From JADKAV01 sp963733395 (GTDB lineage: Bacteria > Actinomycetota > Actinomycetes > S36-B12 > UBA10799), in assembly GCA_963733395.1 (NCBI GenBank), contig CAVTCZ010000021.1, positions 124,001-188,000 of the forward strand: 64,000 nt of DNA, given 5' to 3'. Positions 16,106 through 24,765 of the stretch are shown here, one piece after another. The notes beneath the pieces were generated by a model, which saw only the letters and a program-made list of their open reading frames with translations, searched no databases and was not told the origin of the DNA. The translations under genes were made by a program, and so were the position numbers. Numbering within the stretch: the stretch's first letter is position 1; the number at the start of each line of letters is the position of its first letter.

Positions 16106-17359
16106 ATGGACTCAGCAGCGATCCCCGCCGGCTATGCGCTGGCGGGGATCGCTGCTCTGTCCGCGGCCGTGCTCCCCCGGATCCTCAACCGGTGGCCGCT
16201 GTCGCCGGCCATGGTGTTCGTCACAGCCGGCTTCCTCGCATCGTTGGTGCCGGGAACCCCAAGCCTGGATCTGGCTGCGAACCTACCGGCGGTCGAGCAC
16301 ATCACTGAGGTCTGCGTGATCGTGGCCCTGATGGGCGTCGGGCTGGCCCTGGATCGGCCGGTCAGCCTGCGTGGATGGGGCAGCACGTGGCGGCTGCTGG
16401 GCATCGGCATGCCGTTGTTCATCGCCGCGGCAGCCGTGCTGGCCGCTGGCCTGCTGGCGGTGCCGTTTGCAGTAGCGCTGCTCCTGGGGGCCGTCATGGC
16501 GCCGACCGACCCCGTCCTGGCCTCAGAAGTGCAGGTGGGGGAGCCGACCGATGACCCCGAGAGCGAGGACGAGGTCCGCTTCGCCCTGAGCTCGGAGGCC
16601 GGCCTCAACGACGGCTTGGCCTTTCCGTTCGTGCACGCCGCCGTGCTGGCGTCGACGATGGCTGCCTCGCAGTGGCTCGGCGGGTGGGTCGCATGGGAAC
16701 TACTGGGCAAGGTGGTGCTAGGGGTCGGGTGCGGATGGCTCGTGGGCACCGTCCTGGCCCGGCTGGCTTTCCGTGCGCACACCCCCTCATTGCGCTTCGC
16801 GGAGACCGCGGAAGCCGTGGTCTCGCTGGCGGCGGTGTTCCTCGCCTACGGGGTGACAGAGTTGATGGGCGGGTACGGCTTCCTAGCGGTCTTCTGTGCG
16901 GCACTGACCATCCGCTCCTCGGAGCGTGGTCACGAGTACCACCGGGTATTGCACGAGTTCGTCGGCCAGATCGAGCGACTGTTGACGCTCGGCCTACTGT
17001 TGGTGTTCGGCTACGCGCTGGGCAGCGGCGTCCTGGCCGGGCTGACCGCGGCGGGGGTGGCCTGGGGCTTGCTGGTGGTGCTCCTGCTGCGACCCGTCAC
17101 CGGGTGGCTGTCGATGCGCGGGTCGCGGGTAACGCTGGTCGAGCAGCGCAGCATCGCCTTCTTCGGGGTCCGGGGCATCGGTTCGTTCTACTACGTCGCC
17201 TTCGCCCTCGGCCACGGCCAGTTCGCAGCGCCTGGCGTCGTGTGGGCTACGGTGTCGTTCGCCGTCCTGGCGTCGGTGGTGATCCACGGCGTGAGCGCCT
17301 CACCGGTCCTTCGCACGCTCGACCGTCGTTTCGGGCGGCGCACACCCGACCCGGTTTAG
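16106..17359 (+). CDS. NhaP-type (CPA1) sodium/proton antiporter
   Basis: A 417-residue polytopic protein with about 12 hydrophobic helices. The ion-binding helix reads GAVMAPTDPVLASEVQ near 131-146, and SSEAGLNDGLAFPF near 171-184 carries the ND/N-D motif of CPA1 exchangers. It should exchange Na+ or K+ for protons at the membrane. Start ATG 16106 retains the first membrane helix; a perfect 16-bp hairpin covers codons 4-17. Confidence 0.88.
   Translation: MDSAAIPAGYALAGIAALSAAVLPRILNRWPLSPAMVFVTAGFLASLVPGTPSLDLAANLPAVEHITEVCVIVALMGVGLALDRPVSLRGWGSTWRLLGIGMPLFIAAAAVLAAGLLAVPFAVALLLGAVMAPTDPVLASEVQVGEPTDDPESEDEVRFALSSEAGLNDGLAFPFVHAAVLASTMAASQWLGGWVAWELLGKVVLGVGCGWLVGTVLARLAFRAHTPSLRFAETAEAVVSLAAVFLAYGVTELMGGYGFLAVFCAALTIRSSERGHEYHRVLHEFVGQIERLLTLGLLLVFGYALGSGVLAGLTAAGVAWGLLVVLLLRPVTGWLSMRGSRVTLVEQRSIAFFGVRGIGSFYYVAFALGHGQFAAPGVVWATVSFAVLASVVIHGVSASPVLRTLDRRFGRRTPDPV
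16114..16156 (+). promoter_or_regulatory. Perfect hairpin inside the first codons of the antiporter gene
   Basis: 16114-16129 is the exact reverse complement of 16141-16156, with an 11-nt loop. It begins 14 nt after the hemerythrin stop and lies within antiporter codons 4-17. It could terminate hemerythrin transcripts, reduce antiporter translation, or both. No U-tract follows. Confidence 0.6.
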
Positions 17360-17400
17360 GCGCTGGCTGCCCTGCCCGACGGTCTGCCACAGTGTGGCGC

Positions 17401-18579
17401 ATGGACACCTCGCTGGCCTCGCTGTTCTGGGTCATCCTGATCGCCGCGCTCGCCCCGCTGGTCGCCCGGGTGCTTCCCGGCCCGCGCCTGCCGGCCGTCG
17501 TGTTCATGCTCATCGGCGGGATCCTGATCGGTCCGCAGATGCTCATGCGGGCCAACCCCGACGACGTGGCGCTGCTGTCCACGATCGGGCTTTCGTTCCT
17601 GTTCCTGCTCGCGGGGTATGAACTGGAGATCGACCTCATGCGCCAGCCCGCCGGGCGCATCGCGATCGGGTCCTGGTTCATCAGCGCGGGGATCTCGGTG
17701 GCCGTCACCGCGCTGCTCTACGAGGCCGGCGTGGTGCGCGATTTCCTCGCGATCGCCATCGCGCTGACCACGACGGCGCTCGGCACGCTGTTGCCGATCC
17801 TGCGGGAGTCCGGGTTGATGGACAGTCCCCTGGGGCCGTTCATCTTCGCCGCCGGGGCAGTCGGTGAGTTCCTGCCGATCGTGGCCATGGCCCTGCTGTT
17901 GACCGCCTCCGGGCCGGTCGCCGGGCTGTTCGCCCTGCTGGGGATGGCGGCTGCCACCTTCCTCGCGCTGTGGATCATCCGCTGGGTCAAGGCCCGCCAC
18001 CTCGGCCAGAAGCTGGGCCTTCCCGAGGAGTCCACCGGCCAGACCACGCTGCGCTGGACCCTCGTGCTGTTGGCCGGCCTGGTCCTCGTGGCCAACGACT
18101 TCGGCCTCGACGTGGTCCTCGGAGCCTTCCTGGCCGGTGTCGTTCTGCGGCGGTGGGCACCGGGGGACACCATGGCCCTCGAACGCAAACTGGAGGCGGT
18201 CGGGTACGGCGTGTTCATCCCGATCTTCTTCGTCAGCTCCGGCATGAAGCTGGACATCGACTCGATCGTGCAGAACCCGCTGCGGCTGCTGCTGTTCTTC
18301 GGCCTGCTGTTCGCGGTGCGGGGCCTGCCGCAGTTGTTCATGTACCGCCGGCAGTTGAGCAGCATTCAGCGCTGGCAGATGGTCTTCTTCACCGCGACCG
18401 CACTGCCGCTGCTGGTCGCGCTGTCGGAGGTGGGTACGCAGTCGGGGGTGATGTTGCCCGAGAACGCGGCGGCTCTGGTCGGGGCGGGCGCCCTGTCGGT
18501 CGTCTGCTTCCCGCTGATCGCCACGATCCTGCAGCGCCGATCGCAGGAGGCCGTGCCTGCGGCCACGAGCAGCGGCTGA
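17401..18579 (+). CDS. Kef/CPA2-type cation/proton antiporter
   Basis: About 392 residues from ATG 17401; a longer open frame upstream overlaps the previous antiporter and is a shadow. About 12 hydrophobic helices are visible, including LPAVVFMLIGGILIGPQML, LSFLFLLAGYELEIDL (KefB-like) and LDVVLGAFLAGVVLRRW. The last conserved helix pair carries the acidic residues of the CPA2 transport core. No C-terminal RCK/TrkA-N domain is present, so it lacks built-in nucleotide gating. It forms an ion-homeostasis group with the preceding gene. Confidence 0.87.
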   Translation: MDTSLASLFWVILIAALAPLVARVLPGPRLPAVVFMLIGGILIGPQMLMRANPDDVALLSTIGLSFLFLLAGYELEIDLMRQPAGRIAIGSWFISAGISVAVTALLYEAGVVRDFLAIAIALTTTALGTLLPILRESGLMDSPLGPFIFAAGAVGEFLPIVAMALLLTASGPVAGLFALLGMAAATFLALWIIRWVKARHLGQKLGLPEESTGQTTLRWTLVLLAGLVLVANDFGLDVVLGAFLAGVVLRRWAPGDTMALERKLEAVGYGVFIPIFFVSSGMKLDIDSIVQNPLRLLLFFGLLFAVRGLPQLFMYRRQLSSIQRWQMVFFTATALPLLVALSEVGTQSGVMLPENAAALVGAGALSVVCFPLIATILQRRSQEAVPAATSSG

Positions 18580-18609
18580 TTCGGCCCCGGATGGGCTCAC
18601 GCGCCGCTT

Positions 18610-19251
18610 TCAGCGGGCCTGATCGAGCAGCCCGTCCTCCCTGGCAGCCGTCTGCAGCTCAACCTTCGTGCGCGCGTTCCTGCCCATCGCCTGGTACTTC
18701 GCGCGGACGCGGTCGAGGTACTCCTTGGCGGTGTGCTGGGTGACCGACATCTGGCGCGCGACTTCCTTGAGCGACAGGCCCGACGCGTACAGCTGCAGCG
18801 CGCGCAGTTCCTGACCGCTGAGGTCGGGAGGTGTGGGACTGCACATGACCTCCGCGAGTTCCCGGGTGAACACCTGCTCGCCGCTGGCCGTCCGTCGCAT
18901 CACGTCCAACAGATGCTGCGGCTGCGCGGTCTTCGATACGTAGCCCCCCGCACCTGCCAGCAGAGCCTCCCGCAGCGCAGCTCCACGCGCGGTGCCGGCT
19001 ACCAGCACCACGGGCACCCCGTGCTCGGCGAAGGCTCTCACCGTCTCCGCCGGCCTCGGTGCCGCTGGCCCCAGGTCGACCTCGAGCACTGCCAGGTCGA
19101 GCTCGTCAGCGACGGTCAAGGCCGCCACCGGGTCCGGACCCGCGAACAACACCGTGACGTCCGCGGCGTTCTGGGCGAACCAGGACTTGAGACCTTCGGT
19201 GAGCAGCAGGTGGTCATCGATGATCGCGATCGTCAGCCTCTGGGCGGCCAC
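18610..19251 (-). CDS. NarL/FixJ-type response regulator with atypical receiver
   Basis: A 213-residue protein with a receiver domain (1-120) and a C-terminal LuxR-type HTH (about 140-205: LSGQELRALQLYASGLSLKE, then HTAKEYLDRVRAKY). The acidic pocket (Asp12, Asp13) and the conserved Lys107 (YVSKTA) are present. The phospho-acceptor position in VLEVDL is Glu57, where family members have Asp. Glu may mimic phosphorylation; Asp59 is a less likely site. No histidine kinase is adjacent. Confidence 0.85.
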   Translation of the reverse strand: MAAQRLTIAIIDDHLLLTEGLKSWFAQNAADVTVLFAGPDPVAALTVADELDLAVLEVDLGPAAPRPAETVRAFAEHGVPVVLVAGTARGAALREALLAGAGGYVSKTAQPQHLLDVMRRTASGEQVFTRELAEVMCSPTPPDLSGQELRALQLYASGLSLKEVARQMSVTQHTAKEYLDRVRAKYQAMGRNARTKVELQTAAREDGLLDQAR

Positions 19252-19280
19252 CTCTCCATTATGGCAAGGCGCCTAACAAA

Positions 19281-19302
19281 GTGTCCCCCCAAATGGGGAC
19301 AC
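19281..19302. promoter_or_regulatory. Inverted repeat upstream of the response regulator
   Basis: GTGTCCCC (19281-19288) and GGGGACAC (19295-19302) are exact complements around a 6-nt centre, 30 nt upstream of the start at 19251. On the minus strand the hairpin is followed by TTTGTT, so it can be read as an autoregulatory operator or as an attenuator. Confidence 0.5.
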
Positions 19303-19343
19303 GTGCCGGTCGCATTCCGTCGCCGCCTGGATCACTCTGACCT

Positions 19344-19380
19344 CAGAGGGGGCGCACCGCGGGGGGATGCGCCCCCTCTG
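19344..19380. terminator. GC-rich hairpin in the RR/C69 intergenic region
   Basis: A perfect 13-bp stem (19344-19356 with 19368-19380), 11-nt loop. No gene ends beside it, so it may insulate the divergent units or terminate a short untranslated RNA. Confidence 0.45.
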
Positions 19381-19429
19381 CCGGTGTTCTGTGCGCGATT
19401 TCCGGCTGGTCGGCGTGGCCTGGCGGCTG

Positions 19430-19485
19430 GGCAGATTGCGGGTGAGGCGAGTCTTGTTGCCGGTCGCGCATTCTGCTGGTGGGGC
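19430..19485 (+). repeat. Interspersed palindromic repeat, copy 1
   Basis: Begins GGCAGATTGCG and continues with TTGCCGGTCGCGCATT and TGCTGG, matching the copies at 22921 and 23014 with several substitutions. It lies in the gene-less stretch between the response regulator and the C69 peptidase (19252-19551). Confidence 0.6.
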
Positions 19486-19551
19486 GGGTCAACCACAGCC
19501 GGCTCCGTCGAAGCACGGCGACATCGCTGCCCGCGGGCGCACAATGGCCGT

Positions 19552-20815
19552 ATGTGCGACACGTTCGTATCCCTTCCGTCCGCCACCGCCGATGGCAGCG
19601 TGATCCTCGGCAAGAACAGCGACCGCGAGCCCAACGAGGCCCATGAGTTGGCGTTCGTCCCGGCAGCCGACCAGGCCAAGGATCGACTGCGCGCGACCTA
19701 CATCGAGATCGAGCAGGTACCGCACACCCATGCCGTCGTCCTGTCCAAGCCGTACTGGATCTGGGGCGCGGAGATGGGCGTCAACGAGCACGGTGTGGCC
19801 ATCGGGAACGAGGCGGTCTTCACCAAAGCCAAGCGCGAGAAGCAGTCGGGGCTGCTGGGGATGGACCTGCTGCGGCTGGCGCTGGAGCGGGCGGAGACCG
19901 CGGACGAGGCGGTCGGAGGTCATCACCACGCTGCTGGACCAGCACGGCCAGCACGGTCAGGCCGGGCATACCCACAAGTTGGTCTACGACAACAGCTTCA
20001 TCGTCAGCGACCGCCGGGAGGCATGGATCCTGGAAACGGTGGGCCGGGACTGGGCTGCCCAACGGGTGGATGCGACGGCGTCGATCTCCAACGGGCTCAC
20101 GCTGGGTGTGGCCGAACGCGCCTCCGCCGGACTTGAGTGGAATCAAGGTGACTGATCGCTCCGACTTCCTTGTCACCACGGTTCTCCGATTCTGCGGCCA
20201 GGCAATGCCGGACCTCGGACGCGCTGAGGGCGGAGCGGGGCAAGGTCGACGTCGCCGGCTGCGATTCGGGTGTTGCGCGATCACGGCGAGGCTGACGCGG
20301 ACTTCTCGCCCGGCCAAGGGGGTCACCGGGATGACTGTCTGCGCACATGCGGGGTTCGGTCCGATCCGGAGTTCCCAGTCGGCCGGGTCGATGGTGGCCC
20401 ACGTGACACCGGACGACATCACGGTGTGGCTGACCGGCACCTCCGCCCCCTGCACCTCGGTGTTCAAGCCGGTGTGGTTCGACGGCGGCCTGCCGGAGCA
20501 GCCGCGCCCCGGCAAGCGGTTCGACGCCGGCACGATGTGGTGGAGCCACGAGGATGTTGCACAGGGCCACTCTGCGCAACTACCCCGAGCGGATGGCGGC
20601 CTACGCCGAGCCATCGTGACGACCTGGAGGCCCGCTTCCTCAAGCATGCGGCAACCACGACCGACAGAGCCGCCTTCACGCAGGAATGCTTCGCGCTGTC
20701 CGACGCCGCCGAACGCGAATGGCTGCGGTCGGTGCGCGACATCCCCGCGGCCGACAATCCGCGCCTGTACGCGCGAGCCTGGCGCAAGTGGGACGACCTG
20801 GCGGGCATGCCATGA
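19552..20815 (+). CDS. Peptidase family C69 (secernin-like dipeptidase), frameshifted
   Basis: Starts MCDTFVSLPSATADGSVILG: Cys2 is the expected N-terminal nucleophile of the C69/secernin Ntn-hydrolase family, and GKNSDREPNE follows as in that family. The protein then continues in other frames: EVITTLLDQHGQHGQ after a +1 near 19914, GVTGMTVCAHAGFGPI and TSVFKPVWFDGGLP later, and the C-terminus ending DDLAGMP at 20815. At least five frameshifts are needed to join the pieces (about 420 residues). All pieces keep family-like sequence, which suggests sequence errors rather than an old pseudogene. The stop overlaps the aminotransferase ATG (ATGA). Confidence 0.75.
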
Positions 20816-22035
20816 CCTCCGCGGCCAAGCAGCACACGCTCGAGCTCGCCGAGCGGTATGTCTGCCCCGACCGTGTGCGGTTCATGACCGGGGCCGGGAT
20901 CGATCTGGTCATGGGCAAGCGCGAGGGGTACCGCATCTGGGACGTCGACGGCCGGCGAGCTCATCGACATCCACCTCAACGGCGGGGTCTACAACCTCGG
21001 CCACCGGAACCCGGATGTCATCGCGGCGTTGACGAACGCCCTCGAAACGCTCGACATCGGCAACCACCATTTCCCCAGCACCGAGCGTGCGGCCTTGGCC
21101 GAGAAGCTGGTCGGCGTCACCCCCGGCATGCACTATGCGGTATTCGCCAGCGGCGGCGGGGAGGCAATCGATCTGGCGATCAAGTCCGCGCGCCGGGCGA
21201 CCGGGCGCCGCCGGGTCGTCTCCGCGACCGACGCCTACCACGGGCACACCGGCCTGGCCCTGGCCGCCGGCGATGAGCCGGCAGCGACCGCGTTCCTCGC
21301 GACCGAGCCCGACTTCGTGCGGGTGCCCTTCAACGACGTTGACCGCGCTTGAGCAGGCCCTCGCGGAACCGACTGCTGCAGTGATCCTGGAGACGGTGCC
21401 AGCCACGGCCGGCTTCCCGCGCCCGCACCCGGACTACCTGCCGGCGGTGCGGCGGCTGTGTGACGCGACCGGCGCGCTGTACATCGCCGACGAGGTGCAG
21501 ACCGGGCTCGGCCGCAGCGGCCGGATGTGGGCCGTCGAGCTCTTCGACGTCGTCCCGGACATCCTCGTGACCGGCAAGGGCCTGTCCGGAGGCATCTACC
21601 CGATCGCCGCGACGCTGCTCAGCGAGCAGGCGGGGGCGTGGCTGGAGACCGACGGCTGGTCCCACGTCTCCACGTTCGGGGGTGCCGAGTTCGGGTGCCG
21701 GGTGGCCAGCACCGTGCTGGACCTCACCGCAGCCGCCATACCGGATCTGCCCATCGCCGCCTGGAGCCAGGGCTTCGCGGACCTGCAGGCGAAGTACCCG
21801 CAGTGGGTGCTGGAGATCCGGCAGACGGGCCTGATCTTCGGGGTCAAGTTCGCCCACGAGATGGGCGGGATGCTGATGACCAAGATGCTCTTCGACGCCG
21901 GTGTCTGGGCCATGTTCGCCGGCTTCGACCGCAGCGTCCTGCAGGCCAAGCCGGGGTTGCTCATGTCCGAAGCAAGAACGGGCGGACGTGCTCGCCGCCT
22001 TCGACCGGGCCTGTGCCGCGGCGGTGGCGTTGTGA
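20812..22035 (+). CDS. Class III PLP-dependent aminotransferase, frameshifted
   Basis: About 405 residues when three frameshifts are bridged (near 20955, 21345 and 21975). Visible family features are NGGVYNLGHRNPDVIAAL near the N-terminus, ASGGGEAIDLAIKSARRATG (cofactor phosphate site), IADEVQTGLGRSGRMW and the PLP-lysine motif LVTGKGLSGG. Two of the shifts are single extra bases (GG in gccGGcgag, TT in gacgTTgacc). It overlaps both neighbours by four bases, so the three genes form one translational unit. Substrate unknown; class III enzymes act on omega-amino or diamino acids or glutamate semialdehyde. Confidence 0.82.
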
Positions 22036-22908
22036 AGCAGATCCTGCAGCAGTTGGAAGCGAGCCTCGACCCGGCGCATCCGGCCGGCGTGGACGGTCCT
22101 GGCTTACGGGGAGATCTCGGCGGCTTTGCTGGTGCCGGGGCTCGAAGGCAAGGTCGCCAAGCGGATGTCCGGTTTCGCCGACCACGCGATGGCGAAGACC
22201 TACTGCGATCTCGTCGACGACTACATCGCGACCCTGCGCGCGAACGGGATCCGGGTCGTCGACACCGAGGTGGTTCTGTTGGACCGCCCCCCACGCCCGC
22301 CGGTGGTCTACCTCATGCAGCCGTTTGTTGAGGATCTGGGCCACCATGTGCTGCACTCGGCATCGGACGTCGAACTTGCCGCTGCCATCCAGGTGGTCAT
22401 GGACCGGGTGTGGGCGCTGCACCAGCGCACCGACTCCCCAGAGGTCGCCATCGACGCGCAACTGTCGAACTGGTCGTTCACCGATCCCGGCGACCCCGTG
22501 CTGCTGGACATCGGCACGCCGTTCATGCGCAACGACGGCAAGCACGTCTTCGACGTTGAGATCGTGCTCTCCGCGATGCCGCCGGGAATCCGGTCGTACT
22601 ACCGGCGCGGTGTCGCTGCTGCGTACATGGACGACTACTTCGTGCCCCGGCTCGTGGCCGTCGACCTGTTGGGCAACTTCATCAAGGAGGGCGCCACCGC
22701 CCGGCTACCGGAGGGGATCGTGGCGGCCAACGACTGGCTGGCGGCCCACGACCTGGAACCGATCCAGCGCTCCGAGGTCGACGAGTACTACAAGAAGGAC
22801 GCCGCAGCGCTGGAACTGTTCCTGCGGGTGCGCCGCGCGGACCGGGCGGTCAGGCGCCTGTTCCGCCGCGACTACGACTTCATCCTCCCGGGGAAGGTCA
22901 AGCGGTAG
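22032..22908 (+). CDS. Kinase-like protein of unknown function, one frameshift
   Basis: About 291 residues starting at GTG 22032 (GTGA overlap with the aminotransferase stop); a frame change near 22090 joins VKQILQQLEASLD to WTVLAYGEISAALLVPGLEG. I do not recognise the family with confidence. AIDAQLSNWSF contains D-x4-N and is followed by VLLDIGTP, together resembling the catalytic D-x4-N and D-x-G of aminoglycoside-phosphotransferase-type kinases. A DUF6206-like assignment is possible from memory only. No signal peptide or membrane helix is seen. Confidence 0.6.
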
Positions 22909-22920
22909 TCGAGTGCTGCC

Positions 22921-22974
22921 GGCAGATTGCGTCCGGGGCGGATTTCTTGCCGGTTGCGCGTTTTGCCGGGGTGG
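22921..22974 (+). repeat. Interspersed palindromic repeat, copy 2
   Basis: A 54-nt element beginning GGCAGATTGCGTCCGGGGCG and ending TTTTGCCGGGGTGG. It is identical to copy 3 at 23014 apart from one base. It begins 13 bp after the kinase-like gene. Confidence 0.75.
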
Positions 22975-23013
22975 GGTGGCGGTGAAGCGGTGGTCGGGGT
23001 CGTGGCTGTTGGC

Positions 23014-23067
23014 GGCGGATTGCGTCCGGGGCGGATTTCTTGCCGGTTGCGCGTTTTGCCGGGGTGG
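23014..23067 (+). repeat. Interspersed palindromic repeat, copy 3
   Basis: Second near-identical copy, 93 bp downstream of copy 2 and upstream of cydD. The 5' arm GATTGCG and the 3' GCGCG/TTTTGCC arm form an imperfect inverted repeat. The stretch 22909-23146 contains no gene. Confidence 0.75.
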
Positions 23068-23146
23068 TGTGGCCGCACAGTCCGATGCAAAGGCGCCAGC
23101 TGGCTGTGCCGAGGCGCAGTCGATCCGCCCTCCGTACCCTGGGGGA

Positions 23147-24765
23147 GTGCGTGGATTCGACCGGCGGCTGCTGAAGTACGCCCGCTCGACCCGCACCTTC
23201 CTCATCGCCAGCCTGGTCGTCCAGGCCGTCCAGGCGCTGCTGATCGTCACGCAGGCGTGGCTGCTGGCGAGCATCGTCGTCCAAGGCCTTCACCGAGGGT
23301 GCGGACCTGCCCGCGGTGCATGCCCGACGTGGTGCGGCTCGCCGTCGTCATCGGGCTGCGGTCGCTGACCGCGTTCGCCGCCGAGTGGCTGGCCCACCGC
23401 ACGGCTGCCACCGCCATGAGCCAACTGCGGATGGCCGCCTGGCGGCACATGATGAGCCTCGGCCCGGCGTGGCTGTCCAACCAGCGCACCGGCGAACTCG
23501 CGCAGTTGCTGGTCCGCGGGATCGGCGGCTTGGAGCCGTACTACGCGCGCTACCTCCCGCAGCTGGTGCTGGCTGTGGTGGTCCCGCTGATCGTCGGTAC
23601 CGCCATCCTGACCCAGGACGTGCTGGCAGCCGTGATCGTGGCGCTGACCGTTCCGCTGATCCCGGTGTTCATGATCCTGGTGGGATGGGCCAGCCAGGCC
23701 CGAGTGGACCGGCAGTGGCGCTGGTTGTCGGTGCTCGGCAACCACTTCCTCGACGTCGTCGAGGGCCTGCCCACGCTCAAGGCCTTCAACCGCGCGCAGC
23801 ACCAGGTCGGGCAGATCCGCAAAGTGGGGGAGGAACACCGGCAGGCCACCATGGGGGTGCTGCGGATCACTTTCCTGTCAGCGCTGGTCCTCGAGCTGCT
23901 GTCCACGCTGTCCGTGGCGCTCATCGCCGTGTCGATCGGGGTCCGGCTGGTGGCCGGCGACATGACGCTGATGGCCGGGCTGACGGTCCTGATCCTCGCC
24001 CCGGAGGTGTACCTGCCGCTGCGCATGGTGGGCCAGCACTTCCACGCCGCGGCCGAAGGGGCGGACGCCGCCGACCGGGTATTCGCGATCATGGAGCAGC
24101 AGCCGCCGACGACCGGCACGACCGACCTGGTCACCGCCGACGCCGACATCGCGCTCGACGACGTGACGCTCGGCTACGGTGACGACTCCGTGCTCACCGG
24201 GCTGTCCGCCACGATCCCGGCCGGCCGGATCACGGTGATCAACGGCCCGTCCGGGGCGGGCAAGACCACAGTGCTCAACGCCCTGCTGGGGTTCTTGGCA
24301 CCACAGTCGGGCCGGGTTCTCATCGGGACGCAGGATCTGGCGGAGGTGGACGTGCGGCAGTGGTGGGCGAAGGTCGCCTGGGTGCCGCAGAGCCCGCAAC
24401 TACTGCCCACCACGCTGCGCGAGAACCTGACGATGGGCGAGGCCCTGGACGTCACCGAGGTGCTGGCGCAAACCCGGCTGGCCGACTGGGTCGCCGCACT
24501 GCCGGAGGGACTCGACACGGTACTCGGGGAGGGCGGAAGGCCGGTCTCGGTGGGCCAGGCGCGCCGCATCGCGCTGTCCCGCGCCCTGCTGCGCGGAGCC
24601 CGGGTGCTGATGCTGGACGAACCCACGGCCGGCGTCGACCCGGAGTCGGAGCGGGCCATCGTCGAGGTGCTCCGAGAGGTGGACGCCACGGTGATCGTGG
24701 TGGGGCACCGCTCGGCGATCGACGACATCGCCGATCACACCATCGGTGTGGGGGTGGTCGTGTGA
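23147..24765 (+). CDS. cydD: Thiol reductant ABC exporter subunit CydD, two frameshifts
   Basis: About 538 residues from GTG 23147. Six membrane helices lead into an ABC ATPase domain: Walker A GPSGAGKTTVLNALLG, Q-loop PQSPQLLP, signature VSVGQARRIALSRALLRG and Walker B VLMLDEPTAG. Two single-base insertions (caAgg near 23283 and an extra C near 23321) interrupt the N-terminal membrane domain; removing them restores ASIVVQAFTEG and PAVMPDVVRL. The signature reads SVGQ rather than LSGGQ, a CydD-like variant. CydDC exports cysteine/glutathione-type thiols needed for cytochrome bd assembly. cydAB are not in the window. Confidence 0.85.

Noticed and set aside
16672..17400. Long in-frame extension of the Kef-type antiporter
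   Set aside because: It is out of frame with the intact NhaP gene and its composition is Arg/Gly-rich; the real start is ATG 17401.
19552..22035. Programmed ribosomal frameshifting in the C69/aminotransferase genes
   Set aside because: Breaks are too many, not at slippery heptamers, and are simple base duplications also seen in kdp and other genes.
22927..23146. N-terminal extension of CydD through the repeats
   Set aside because: The frame is a product of the 54-nt repeats; CydD starts at GTG 23147 in another frame before two insertions.
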